This document shows positions 1 through 7,040 of a stretch of DNA of 13,667 nucleotides, piece after piece. Source of the DNA: an archaeon (lineage in GTDB: Archaea; Asgardarchaeota; Hermodarchaeia; Hermodarchaeales; Hermodarchaeaceae). The position numbers were made by a program, and so were the translations under genes. Below the pieces are notes generated by a model, which was not told where the DNA came from, made no database searches, and saw nothing but the letters and a program-made list of their open reading frames with translations. The number at the start of each line of letters is the position of its first letter. Position 1 is the first letter of the stretch. Where the stretch lies: positions 1 through 13,667 of the forward strand of contig JABXGX010000203.1 of the NCBI GenBank assembly GCA_016550405.1, written 5' to 3'.

Positions 1-89
1 CCCGTTAGCCCAGCTAGCACAAAGAAGAAGATGAGCTGGAGCACAGCGGCAACGAGGACAAGTGTAGAGGATGTTCCTTCATCAGCCAT
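1..89 (-). CDS. Membrane protein, N-terminal fragment (cut by window edge)
   Basis: Reading leftward from ATG at 89, the frame is open to the window edge (29 codons). After a short polar start (MADEGTSST) comes a strongly hydrophobic stretch, residues about 10-28, rich in Val, Leu, Ile and three consecutive Phe, which reads as a first transmembrane helix. A ribosome-binding site (GGAG) lies about 10 bases upstream of the ATG, and a TATA-like run (ATTTTATG on the minus strand, about 138-145) sits roughly 50 bases upstream, so both signals support this start. The gene is divergent from the repair operon. The family cannot be named from this little sequence. Confidence 0.6.
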   Translation of the reverse strand, partial: MADEGTSSTLVLVAAVLQLIFFFVLAGLT

Positions 90-137
90 AATAGGGAATC
101 TCCAATGAGTTCCTATGCATTGCACTAAATCTGGGTA

Positions 138-146
138 CATAAAATT
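138..146 (-). promoter_or_regulatory. Possible TATA box for the leftward membrane gene
   Basis: The minus strand reads AATTTTATG here. A start point about 25 bases downstream would leave a leader of about 22 bases containing the GGAG site. The fit to an archaeal promoter is reasonable but rests on spacing alone. The rest of the 90-243 gap shows no clear promoter for the rightward operon. Confidence 0.3.
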
Positions 147-243
147 ATGGAAATCGCGCATTCGAAGATAATCAGTTATCAGCTGAGAAGTCCAGCAGGT
201 TTTTCAACGCCCAACCTTCAAACCGATTTGGATAGTGATTGGT

Positions 244-969
244 ATGTGTTACCATTATACAGTTCCAGATATTGATCATATTCAACTCCGCTTTGAAGCG
301 AAATTCGCCGAAAGGAAAACCTTTGATCGAGTGTACCATGTATCAGGTTTTGTTAACCCCGAATTACCTGTTATAACTAACGAGGCACCTGATACCATCC
401 AAATGCTGAAGTGGGGACTCATTCCCCACTGGGTCAAGGATACACCTACAGCAACGACATTGCAATACCGGTTATTGAATGCACGGGCAGAAACAATCCA
501 CGAAAAACCTGCGTTCCGTTCATTAATCTCGTCCAAACGTTGTCTGGTTTTAGCTGATGGTTTCTTCGAATGGCGACATTTCAAAGACCGTACTTATCCC
601 TATCATATTCAGCTTACTAGTGGTGCGCCTTTTGCATTTGCTGGGCTTTGGGATAGTTGGAGACACCCAGAAACAGGTGAAACCCTGAAAACATACACAA
701 TCATCACTACCTGGGCTAATTCCCTGCTCGAACAGATTCACAACAAACGTAAACGCATGCCAGTCATCTTACACCCGGCCGATGAAAAACCATGGCTGCA
801 AGTGGAATTGAGTCGAGATGCCATTGACAGTTTCTTAGTTCCCTTTGAAGCCAACAAAATGATGGCGCATCCCGTATCACGTTTGATTACTACAAAAGGT
901 GTAAAGAAAAATATCCCCGATGCCATCAAACCAGAAATGTATCCTGAGCTCCCAACTATCGAACGTTAA
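244..969 (+). CDS. SRAP domain protein (HMCES/YedK family, abasic-site DNA crosslinker)
   Basis: SRAP proteins act on single-stranded DNA and form a thiazolidine link between the N-terminal Cys and the aldehyde of an abasic site, shielding it from breakage. I chose ATG 244 over the upstream GTG at 235 because it puts Cys directly after Met, which the chemistry requires once Met is removed (MCYHYTVPD). Family signatures are in order: KWGLIPHW (56-63), LLNARAET with Asn79, GFFEW with Glu109, and IHNKRKRMPVIL with His166. Cys2, Asn79, Glu109 and His166 match the expected active-site set. Length (241 aa) is normal for a bacterial/archaeal SRAP protein. It is first in a three-gene operon with an alkyltransferase and a tRNA methyltransferase. 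No strong ribosome-binding site is visible upstream. Confidence 0.93.
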   Translation: MCYHYTVPDIDHIQLRFEAKFAERKTFDRVYHVSGFVNPELPVITNEAPDTIQMLKWGLIPHWVKDTPTATTLQYRLLNARAETIHEKPAFRSLISSKRCLVLADGFFEWRHFKDRTYPYHIQLTSGAPFAFAGLWDSWRHPETGETLKTYTIITTWANSLLEQIHNKRKRMPVILHPADEKPWLQVELSRDAIDSFLVPFEANKMMAHPVSRLITTKGVKKNIPDAIKPEMYPELPTIER

Positions 970-975
970 GCAAGT

Positions 976-982
976 AGGGAGG
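976..982 (+). promoter_or_regulatory. Ribosome-binding site deciding the GTG start of the alkyltransferase
   Basis: AGGGAGG lies 7 bases before GTG 990 and immediately after the stop of the SRAP gene. It favours GTG 990 over other possible starts. Confidence 0.75.
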
Positions 983-989
983 AATTATT

Positions 990-1544
990 GTGTCTAAATG
1001 GTTCACCACATTCAACTCGCCCTTTAACGACATGACAATAGTGTGGAGTGATACACTGTCACAACCACTTGTGGACCAGATTTTTCTTACAAACCCTCAA
1101 AATCAGTCGGAGGTCAGGGCCATGCGTGCCTTCCCACAAGCTAGGAAAGGAATCTCATCCGTCATCGATAATCTTGTTAATGCGTTACAAGTTTTTCTCC
1201 GTGGTAATAGGGTCGGCTTTGATTTGAATATAGTGAACTGGTCCAATTGTTCGGATACTCAACAGCGGATACTCCGAGCTGAAGCGGGTATCCCTCGAGG
1301 GTGGGTTAGCACGTACAAACGCATTGCGCAGCATGTAGGGATCAGGAATGGTGCACGGGTCGTTGGGAATGCCTTGGCGAGAAATCCATTCCCTATAATT
1401 ATTCCTTGCCATCGAGCGGTTAACTCGGATGGTAACCTCGGTGGGTATCAAGGGGGTCTAGCAATGAAGAAAAAACTCCTTGAGAATGAGGGAATCAAGT
1501 TTTCAAAGAGCGGAAAAGTTGTTATGGAAACCGTATTCTATTAA
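990..1544 (+). CDS. ogt: Methylated-DNA--protein-cysteine methyltransferase (MGMT/Ogt family)
   Basis: This is a suicide DNA-repair protein that moves an alkyl group from O6-alkylguanine (or O4-alkylthymine) to its own cysteine. The C-terminal half is the classic alkyltransferase domain: IPRGWVSTY with Tyr109, GARVVGNALARNP carrying the helix Arg123 and Asn132, the active site IIIPCHRAV with Cys140-His141-Arg142, then GGYQGG and LLENEG. The N-terminal 90 residues are poorly conserved, as usual. Length (184 aa) is typical. GTG 990 is backed by a strong ribosome-binding site and lies 20 bases after the SRAP stop. Co-transcription with SRAP suggests a shared role against base damage, since alkylated bases are often removed to leave abasic sites; that functional link is inference. 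Confidence 0.93.
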   Translation: MSKWFTTFNSPFNDMTIVWSDTLSQPLVDQIFLTNPQNQSEVRAMRAFPQARKGISSVIDNLVNALQVFLRGNRVGFDLNIVNWSNCSDTQQRILRAEAGIPRGWVSTYKRIAQHVGIRNGARVVGNALARNPFPIIIPCHRAVNSDGNLGGYQGGLAMKKKLLENEGIKFSKSGKVVMETVFY

Positions 1545-1549
1545 AACCC

Positions 1550-1999
1550 ATGACGTTTTGTGCTAGCGTAGTCGGTTATATTCGCAAGCCAGAAGAGAGA
1601 ATTATTTTCATCGAAATTGAACCTCAGTATTGGAAAGCAACACTCCAAGTGGATCAATTTTCTCATATCATTGTCCTATGGTGGATTACAGGACATGATA
1701 ATCCGACAAGCCGAGCTAATCTTGCTGATTATCCACCAAAAGAGAATGCGGATTTGTCAGGTGTTTTTGCTAGCCGGTCCCCCGCCCGACCGACTCCCAT
1801 TGGTCTTTCGATTGTGGCAATTGAAAGATTTGATGAGAAGACACGGCGAATCTATATTGATCAGATTGATGCGCGTGACGATACGCCTGTTATTGATATT
1901 AAGCCGTATATGCCATTTTCGGATAAAGTTGACCAAGCCAAAGTTCCACCATGGTTTCATGATAACGTATCACGATACTCCTCTAATCCCTTGGGTTGA
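1550..1999 (+). CDS. trmO: TrmO-like tRNA (adenine37-N6)-methyltransferase (TsaA/UPF0066 family)
   Basis: TrmO family enzymes use SAM to N6-methylate t6A at position 37 of certain tRNAs and adopt a small beta-barrel fold, unlike Rossmann methyltransferases. Diagnostic motifs are present: the region after FSHIIVLWWITGHD (37-50), the signature GVFASRSPARPTPIGLS (71-87), and DARDDTPVIDIKPYMP (107-122). At 149 aa it has only the core domain and lacks the C-terminal extension found in the longer E. coli protein (about 235 aa), as is common in archaea. The ATG lies 5 bases after the alkyltransferase stop, so the three genes almost certainly share a transcript. Substrate tRNA is not deducible here. 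Confidence 0.87.
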   Translation: MTFCASVVGYIRKPEERIIFIEIEPQYWKATLQVDQFSHIIVLWWITGHDNPTSRANLADYPPKENADLSGVFASRSPARPTPIGLSIVAIERFDEKTRRIYIDQIDARDDTPVIDIKPYMPFSDKVDQAKVPPWFHDNVSRYSSNPLG

Positions 2000-2024
2000 G
2001 TGGGTAAGTAAAGACCTGTGTTTC

Positions 2025-2696
2025 CTATGCTAGTTTGATGCTTTTTTTCGCAAGAAGTGAGTAGTGACTAAGGGAAAAGGTTTGTAGAGATCGGATTTCG
2101 AAGCGTTGGAAAAGGTTTCTTAATCCCCCTTCTGTGAACAGATGGTGGGGAAGCCCTTTTTCAATTCCTCGGGTTGGGACCCATGTCCCGGGCTCAATTT
2201 CATGGCCATCCTTTGATGCGTGGCCCTTGGGCACAGGAACGGTAACCCAGATGAACCCTTGTGGTCGAAGCACGCGCCACATCTCTTCCACGTATTGTCG
2301 GATAACGGCAATGCGATTGTGATGAATGACTCGTACACTAATTATGGCATCGAAGAAATTGTTCTGAAAAGGGAGATGGAGAATATCTGCTAGTGTCACA
2401 TTATTGGCAAAACCAAAAGTTGCAAGTCTTTGCCTTGTATTCTGAAGGCCTGAAGGCGCGATATCCAACCCGTATACATCAAAACCTTGTTGGGCTAAAA
2501 ACAGTGTGTGGCGACCACTCCCACATCCATGATCAAGAACGTGTTTGACCCCATTTACCTTAAACTGGTGAGCAACATCGGGCAATTCACCTTGGATTGA
2601 TTGATCCAAGAATGCGCCTTTTTCATATTGTCGTTCCCAGGCTAGGCGACCATCACGAAATTCGTCGTCAGAACCTTGTAAGACTTTCACCCTCAA
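2025..2696 (-). CDS. Class I SAM-dependent methyltransferase
   Basis: The protein has a Rossmann methyltransferase fold: motif I HVLDHGCGSGRHTLFLAQ (GxGxG at 57-61), motif II VYGLDIA with acidic Asp78 expected to bind the ribose hydroxyls, a motif near HLPFQNNFFDAIISVRVIHH, and the late segment MWRVLRPQGFIWVTVP typical of Methyltransf_11/25 enzymes. The C-terminus (about 190-218) ends in the FxxxxFSLSHYSLLAKK strand common in small-molecule methyltransferases. Substrate is unknown. The start is either TTG 2696 or GTG 2690; neither has a clear ribosome-binding site, but the gene starts 5 bases after the upstream gene's stop, so it is probably translated from the same message. It is convergent with trmO, 25 bases apart. 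Confidence 0.85.
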   Translation of the reverse strand: MRVKVLQGSDDEFRDGRLAWERQYEKGAFLDQSIQGELPDVAHQFKVNGVKHVLDHGCGSGRHTLFLAQQGFDVYGLDIAPSGLQNTRQRLATFGFANNVTLADILHLPFQNNFFDAIISVRVIHHNRIAVIRQYVEEMWRVLRPQGFIWVTVPVPKGHASKDGHEIEPGTWVPTRGIEKGLPHHLFTEGGLRNLFQRFEIRSLQTFSLSHYSLLAKKSIKLA

Positions 2697-2701
2697 TTGT
2701 G

Positions 2702-3292
2702 CTAAAAGGCTATAGCCTGAAGTCGTGCTGCTGATGAGATTTCCTTGATGCGGTCAGCCATTTTCATGGTAATATAAGCTAACAAAACAACTTCACGTGA
2801 CGTGAAGCGGTGTCGTTGTCCTTTGAAGATAGTGAAATCGTGTCTTGCTGGAGTGAAGACAAAGGAGTTGTACCGTTTTAGATGGTCCATAAGATCTTCG
2901 GGGAGCCCTAGCTTCTTAGGTTGTAGTCGACGTAAATTACTTCCCAAGGAGCGGGACTTCGTGGCAGCATCGCCAGTGACTTCAAAGGTCCAAGCGCGTA
3001 CAAGGAGTTCAAGGTAGTCCGCCAGATATTGGATAGCGTCTCGTGTGAAGCGGGGCAGGCCTTTCAAAGCGTCCTGAGCAGCCTCTAAAGGATTTTTAGG
3101 TGGGGGCGCAACAAGTGCTATCAGGCGCTGCTTTGCTGCATCGTGTAGTTTCTTGCTCCGAACCAAGTACACCGCTGTTGTTTCAGCTTCAATGTATTCT
3201 GACTCCGTAAGTACATCCTGGGCTAACGCTGAACAATACGGAAGTGCCCATAATACCTCAGATTTTCGACCCGTTTGACTCGGCGTTGCCAA
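2702..3292 (-). CDS. Unrecognised, mostly helical protein (possibly HEPN-like)
   Basis: I do not recognise a named family with certainty. The 196-residue protein is charged and predicted mainly helical, with no signal peptide or membrane segment. Its C-terminal third contains a conserved-looking block: YNSFVFTPARHDFT (141-154), then HRFTSREVVLLAYITMKMADRI (161-182), a His-Asp followed by a long helix. This arrangement recalls HEPN-type helical proteins, but the exact R-x4-6-H motif is not clear, so that is only a suggestion. The TTG start is decided by a textbook AGGAGG 8 bases upstream. It is the first gene of a two-gene unit with the methyltransferase, which implies related jobs. Confidence 0.75.
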   Translation of the reverse strand: MATPSQTGRKSEVLWALPYCSALAQDVLTESEYIEAETTAVYLVRSKKLHDAAKQRLIALVAPPPKNPLEAAQDALKGLPRFTRDAIQYLADYLELLVRAWTFEVTGDAATKSRSLGSNLRRLQPKKLGLPEDLMDHLKRYNSFVFTPARHDFTIFKGQRHRFTSREVVLLAYITMKMADRIKEISSAARLQAIAF

Positions 3293-3300
3293 TGTTGAAT

Positions 3301-3306
3301 CCTCCT
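3301..3306 (-). promoter_or_regulatory. Strong ribosome-binding site for a TTG start
   Basis: The minus strand reads AGGAGG, then 8 bases, then TTG at 3292. It is the best Shine-Dalgarno match in the window and justifies the non-ATG start. Confidence 0.8.
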
Positions 3307-3483
3307 ATCACAAGAGTACTCAAAATAGTGTAAATTCTCTTATTTGGGTCTTATCTACTGGTTTCGTAATCAGACCAGAGGGCTTCAAAACTGCTTTCAC
3401 GGTGAAATCGATGCCAAAAAATTGATTTCCTTGTCTATGTCTATTCCTCTTGAAGAAATTGAAGCTAATATGACGTGACGTGA

Positions 3484-4542
3484 ATGAAACAACCCGCCCT
3501 ATTTGCAGCGTTTCCCAATCTTCGTGAACATATTCCGTGGATTCCGATTCTCCCCAAGCCAACTCCCACACGGCAGTTAACGAAGCTGGAAGACGCTTTA
3601 CAGACCAAAGAAGCGATCTGGGTGAAACTGGATAACCTTACATCGGACAAGTACGGTGGAAATAAGGTTCGTAAGTTAGAATTTCTTCTTGCTGACGCGT
3701 TACACCAAGATAAACAACAAATAGCCACCCTTGGAGCATTAGGCACCAACCATGGACTTGCGACCACAATTCACGGGCAGGCTTACAATCTACGTGTCCA
3801 CCTGTATCTCACCGACCAACCCATCACACCCCACGTTCTTCAAAACCTAAAACTGCTATACCATTTTGGCGCTGACATGATTTATGCCAAAACCCGACGG
3901 CGAGCCCAGCTTCGCTTTCAATATCTTGATCGACTTTTTCACCGTCATACATATTGGCTCCCCCTCGGAGGCAGCTCTGAAATCGGAGTCCTCGGTTATG
4001 TGAATGCCGTCTTTGAGCTTCACAGTCAGATTAAAGCAAATCAACTGTCCGAACCACGTCTCATTTTTATTCCTGTGGGTAGCCTTGGCACTATTGCAGG
4101 AATTGATTTAGGACTCCAATTAACCGGTCTTCCGACAATAGTCAAAGGCGTCTGTGCTTCACCGCACCTTCCTAGTGCAACTCAAGTATCTAGATTGATT
4201 CATAATACTTTGAAACTCCTCCAATCCAGCGGCACATTTCAGGATTTTACGTATCAACCGCGGTTTGAATTGACAACAGAGTTTGCAGGATCCGAATACG
4301 GGGCACCCTCTCGTGCCGGAAACGAAGCAACAACACTTGCCCAAGAACAGGAGAACCTTATTCTCGAACCAACCTATACAGCCAAGACTTTGGCAGGGGT
4401 AATTGATTATATTCGCAACGGAGAGAAAGGCCCGATTCTATATTGGCACACATTTAACTCCGTAGACTTGTCTCCACTTGCTGACCAAGTAAGTTATCAG
4501 AATCTACCAACTTCTTTCCACCAGTTCTTCGAAAGGAGTTAG
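3484..4542 (+). CDS. PLP-dependent enzyme, D-cysteine desulfhydrase/ACC deaminase family
   Basis: This is a fold-type II PLP enzyme. The cofactor lysine is Lys61 in the hallmark YGGNKVRKLEF (57-67), preceded by WVKLDNLTSDK. The active-site loop LGALGTNHGLAT (83-94) follows; the position equal to the catalytic Ser of Pseudomonas ACC deaminase (27 residues after the lysine) is Thr88. A phosphate-binding loop VGSLGTIAG lies at 198-206, and EPTYTAKTLAGVIDYI near the C-terminus matches the family's Tyr-containing segment. Length (352 aa) is slightly above the 325-340 usual. Substrate could be a D-amino acid such as D-cysteine or another small amino acid; it cannot be decided here. An in-frame TGA lies directly before ATG 3484, so no longer start exists; no clear ribosome-binding site is seen. 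A decayed copy of its 3' end lies downstream. Confidence 0.85.
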   Translation: MKQPALFAAFPNLREHIPWIPILPKPTPTRQLTKLEDALQTKEAIWVKLDNLTSDKYGGNKVRKLEFLLADALHQDKQQIATLGALGTNHGLATTIHGQAYNLRVHLYLTDQPITPHVLQNLKLLYHFGADMIYAKTRRRAQLRFQYLDRLFHRHTYWLPLGGSSEIGVLGYVNAVFELHSQIKANQLSEPRLIFIPVGSLGTIAGIDLGLQLTGLPTIVKGVCASPHLPSATQVSRLIHNTLKLLQSSGTFQDFTYQPRFELTTEFAGSEYGAPSRAGNEATTLAQEQENLILEPTYTAKTLAGVIDYIRNGEKGPILYWHTFNSVDLSPLADQVSYQNLPTSFHQFFERS

Positions 4543-4546
4543 GTGC

Positions 4547-4762
4547 TCACATCCCTGTATCTGCATAAGCCACATACTCAACCAATCGGTGCAGCCACTC
4601 CACTCCAGCTACTTCACGAACACACCGAGGACACACCATTTTATTGTGCGGAAACAACGGACGCCCCAACCACATATTCACCTGATCCGTATTCACTAAC
4701 CGACCACGATTGAACAACTTCCCAGGACGTCGCTTACACCGAAAACACAATTCATCTGCCAC
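4547..4762 (-). CDS. Small zinc-binding (two CxxC) protein
   Basis: A 71-residue protein with two CxxC knuckles, CFRC (6-9) and CPRC (44-47), separated by 34 residues rich in Arg and Lys. This spacing suits a single structural zinc site of the ribbon or treble-clef type. The function is unknown; nucleic-acid or protein binding is plausible for such mini-proteins. GTG 4762 is chosen over GTG 4771 because a GGAG at 4771-4774 lies 8 bases before it, while it would abut the earlier GTG. It converges on the PLP gene, their stops being 4 bases apart. A perfect palindrome lies between its TATA-like box and its start, suggesting it is specifically regulated. Confidence 0.65.
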   Translation of the reverse strand: MADELCFRCKRRPGKLFNRGRLVNTDQVNMWLGRPLFPHNKMVCPRCVREVAGVEWLHRLVEYVAYADTGM

Positions 4763-4776
4763 ACTAACCACTCCAA

Positions 4777-4792
4777 GGCTGGCTAGCCAGCC
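4777..4792. promoter_or_regulatory. Perfect 16-bp palindrome, candidate operator
   Basis: GGCTGGCTAGCCAGCC reads identically on both strands. It lies between a TATA-like sequence (4796-4804) and the ribosome-binding site of the leftward zinc mini-protein gene, over the expected transcription start. That is where an archaeal repressor would block polymerase. A hairpin in the leader RNA is the alternative. Confidence 0.45.
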
Positions 4793-4795
4793 AAC

Positions 4796-4804
4796 AAATA
4801 TTAA
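4796..4804 (-). promoter_or_regulatory. TATA-like box for the zinc mini-protein gene
   Basis: The minus strand reads TTAATATTT. A start about 26 bases downstream would fall at the edge of the palindrome and give a leader of about 12 bases holding the GGAG site. Confidence 0.4.
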
Positions 4805-4838
4805 CTTTTAGCTCAAATAACTATTACCTTATTTTTCC

Positions 4839-5053
4839 TCAGCAGCTGGAAAGGGAGAAACGACACTTGCTAATGAACAGGAGAACCTTATGGTTGAACC
4901 AACCTCTACAACTAAGTCTGTAATTGGGGCAACCAATTATTTCGTAGAGGAGGAAAAGGACCTAGTCTCTATTTGCGCATAATCAACTCCGTTGACCTCT
5001 CAACCATCGTTAAGCAAATAGATCGCCAAGATTTGGCTACGCCGGTTCAATAA
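4839..5053 (+). pseudogene. Decayed remnant of a second PLP-enzyme gene (3' end only)
   Basis: Translation gives SAAGKGETTLANEQENL and MVEPTSTTKSVIGATNYF, which align with the neighbour gene's SRAGNEATTLAQEQENL and ILEPTYTAKTLAGVIDYI. One base is missing near 4941-4955; after shifting frame at 4949 the match resumes (GGKGPSLYLRIINSVDLST against GEKGPILYWHTFNSVDLSP) and ends in TAA 5051-5053, close to the family's normal C-terminus. Nucleotide identity is clearly below that of a recent copy, so this is an old, diverged paralogue of which only about 70 codons remain. Nothing of its first 280 codons is visible upstream, where the zinc mini-gene now sits. Confidence 0.8.
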
Positions 5054-5135
5054 TAATTTCCAATAATAGGTTCGTCTTTGCGTGGGCGAATCTATTTAGA
5101 AAAGAACGCCTAGAAAATAGACGGGGTTACTAATT

Positions 5136-6761
5136 TTGAGGCGAAGAAGAATAATCGCAATTGGTTCGATTTTTCTGTTACTTGGGCTAGCGGTCTGGTT
5201 GGTATTTACGTACGTCGTTCTTCCCGTATCGGTCGTTGAATTACAAGTATGGACTGCAGAGGAAATCGGAACCGTGCATCAACTGGTTGGAGCGAATTCT
5301 TATGGCCCAGACATTACTGGGCTCTATCAAGATCAGGTCGCCTATGACCTCTTTCAAAATCTAGGACTCCAACGGTTACGAGTGTGGTGTCGCTTCGGAT
5401 GGCAACTTGCGGCTAGTTCGGGTTGGGAAACTCACCATACGATTTTCAATGGCACTTCTTTCGAAGATGCCCAAAACCCGAATTTTTACAATTGGACCTA
5501 CCTTGATTTACTGGTCGACGTGATTAATAACACAGGTTCGAAGCCTATCCTGACCTTCACCGGCTGTCCACGCTCTCTTCACCCCAATTGGGCACCCAAT
5601 AAAGGTCCAGTTAACCTGACGATTTATGCTGAAGTCGTTGCGCATGTGGTGATGCATTACGAACAGGGCTGGCCAGGGATAGGACAAATCTTTGATTTTG
5701 ATTACATTGAAATTGGCAATGAACCGAATCTGCCGGCGTTTTGGGATGGAACACAACAGGAGTTCTTTGACCTCTACAACATCGTGTCGCGCCGTCTAGC
5801 TCTAATTGGTAGCTTATTCAAAATCGGAGGACCGGGACTTGCGGACATTGAGTTGACCAATTGGACGACGAATTTCTTATCCACCGTGAATGGATTAGGG
5901 CTTCCCCTCGACTTCTTTTCCTGGCATGCCTATTGGAATGACCCTGGACATGTTATCGGAACCATTCACACAGGAACCACTTTATTGAGGAATCTGGGAT
6001 TCGGACATATTGACCAAGTCTTCGATGAATATGGACTCGACTTACTCTCTGATACAGAGTGGGGAACAATGACCGCCGCAGTGCACACTACTGAAGTTTT
6101 GATGGGTGCAGCCAAAAATGGCGTCGATATTGCATGCTTTGGGTTTGCGAAAGATGTACCTATTCATCCGAATATCACCTCTGTCTTTGGTGATGAGGCG
6201 AACTTTGGTCTTCTGACCCGAAATCCGACAACGCCTAAGCCCACGTTCCATGCCCTCAAACCCTTTGCTAGCATCACCAACCACACGATTCTGAATGCAA
6301 CCCTTGTGCAGCCTCCGATGTTATTGGCGATCCCAGCGCCCATATCAGCTCTTGTGACCCGGGGGCCAGGTCAGCATAACTACACGGTTCTTCTTTCAAA
6401 CCATGGAATCCGCTCAATAACAGTTCAAGTCAATCTCCAGGGAGGCCCTTCAGGACCCTTCCAGATCGCACAACGAGAGCTCTCAGCCACGGCACTCCAA
6501 CAGTATAACGATTGGACTCCACTGAGTCAAAGCACGAGCGCCTCAATAACCGTCACCTGCCCTCCTCAAACGATACAATGGCTTTCCATCTACCACATCG
6601 GTTCGAATGCCTATCTCCACCACCGAAACGCCAATCCATTTTCATCTACCCAACATATGCTGTACAATCTTCACGTCAAAACGCCAGACCCTTACAAGTA
6701 CAACTCATTCGCATCATCGGATAAGCTATCGGTAATAATATCTAAGGACATTGTCAGCTGA
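5136..6761 (+). CDS. Membrane-anchored GH39-like glycoside hydrolase (clan GH-A)
   Basis: Glycoside hydrolases of this clan cleave glycosidic bonds with two glutamates in a TIM barrel. An N-terminal RRRR followed by a hydrophobic segment (about 6-34) acts as a signal anchor, placing the enzyme outside the cell. The barrel (about 40-380) carries DFDYIEIGNEPNLPAFW with acid/base Glu196, DFFSWHAYW (259-267), a segment characteristic of GH39-type enzymes, and VFDEYG, where Glu298 is the likely nucleophile. A beta-sandwich follows (about 395-492). Many N-x-T/S sites fit an exported glycoprotein. Substrate is unknown; xylosides or uronic-acid glycans are typical for relatives. The TTG start has only a weak GGGG upstream; a TATTTAGAA-like element at about 5089-5097 could be the promoter. 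The frame appears to continue beyond this stop (see the next entry). Confidence 0.8.
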   Translation: MRRRRIIAIGSIFLLLGLAVWLVFTYVVLPVSVVELQVWTAEEIGTVHQLVGANSYGPDITGLYQDQVAYDLFQNLGLQRLRVWCRFGWQLAASSGWETHHTIFNGTSFEDAQNPNFYNWTYLDLLVDVINNTGSKPILTFTGCPRSLHPNWAPNKGPVNLTIYAEVVAHVVMHYEQGWPGIGQIFDFDYIEIGNEPNLPAFWDGTQQEFFDLYNIVSRRLALIGSLFKIGGPGLADIELTNWTTNFLSTVNGLGLPLDFFSWHAYWNDPGHVIGTIHTGTTLLRNLGFGHIDQVFDEYGLDLLSDTEWGTMTAAVHTTEVLMGAAKNGVDIACFGFAKDVPIHPNITSVFGDEANFGLLTRNPTTPKPTFHALKPFASITNHTILNATLVQPPMLLAIPAPISALVTRGPGQHNYTVLLSNHGIRSITVQVNLQGGPSGPFQIAQRELSATALQQYNDWTPLSQSTSASITVTCPPQTIQWLSIYHIGSNAYLHHRNANPFSSTQHMLYNLHVKTPDPYKYNSFASSDKLSVIISKDIVS

Positions 6762-7029
6762 ACGTAGCCGGACCCTCCAACGTAACACACACTACTATCT
6801 ACTTCAACCAGACACGCGTCTACAATATGACAGAACATCAATTCACCTGGTCATTCTATACCGACAATTATCTCCTTGATTGGATCACCATTCGTGTCCA
6901 AGGGTATGATATGAATGATACCACCTATGAATGGACCCCATGAGAAACTTGGTAGATTTAATGTGGCACCGGTCACAGGTGATGCCATTTCCTTAGCCTT
7001 AATCCTGATCATTGGGGAAACCAACTAAT
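6758..7029 (+). pseudogene. Out-of-frame continuation of the GH39-like gene
   Basis: After the TGA at 6759 the frame one base back is open from 6746 to 6943 and reads like exported beta-rich protein with glycosylation sites (LNVAGPSNVTHTTIYFNQTR, then FTWSFYTDNYLLDWITIRV). At the CCCC run 6936-6939 a shift back to the original frame removes the stop and continues as HEKLGRFNVAPVTG and a hydrophobic end DAISLALILIIG, stopping at TAA 7027. Two shifts of opposite sign keep the total length in register (about 630 codons). This points to two sequence errors, or to a gene whose last domain is decaying. Confidence 0.65.
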
Positions 7030-7040
7030 CTCTTGGGCGA

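Noticed and set aside
1011..1034. FNSPFND shared by the alkyltransferase N-terminus and the LVIVD protein's sandwich domain
   Set aside because: Seven residues in unrelated contexts with different codons; most likely chance.
1617..2033. Rightward 138-codon frame overlapping trmO
   Set aside because: Shadow of trmO in another frame; trmO has all its family motifs in its own frame.
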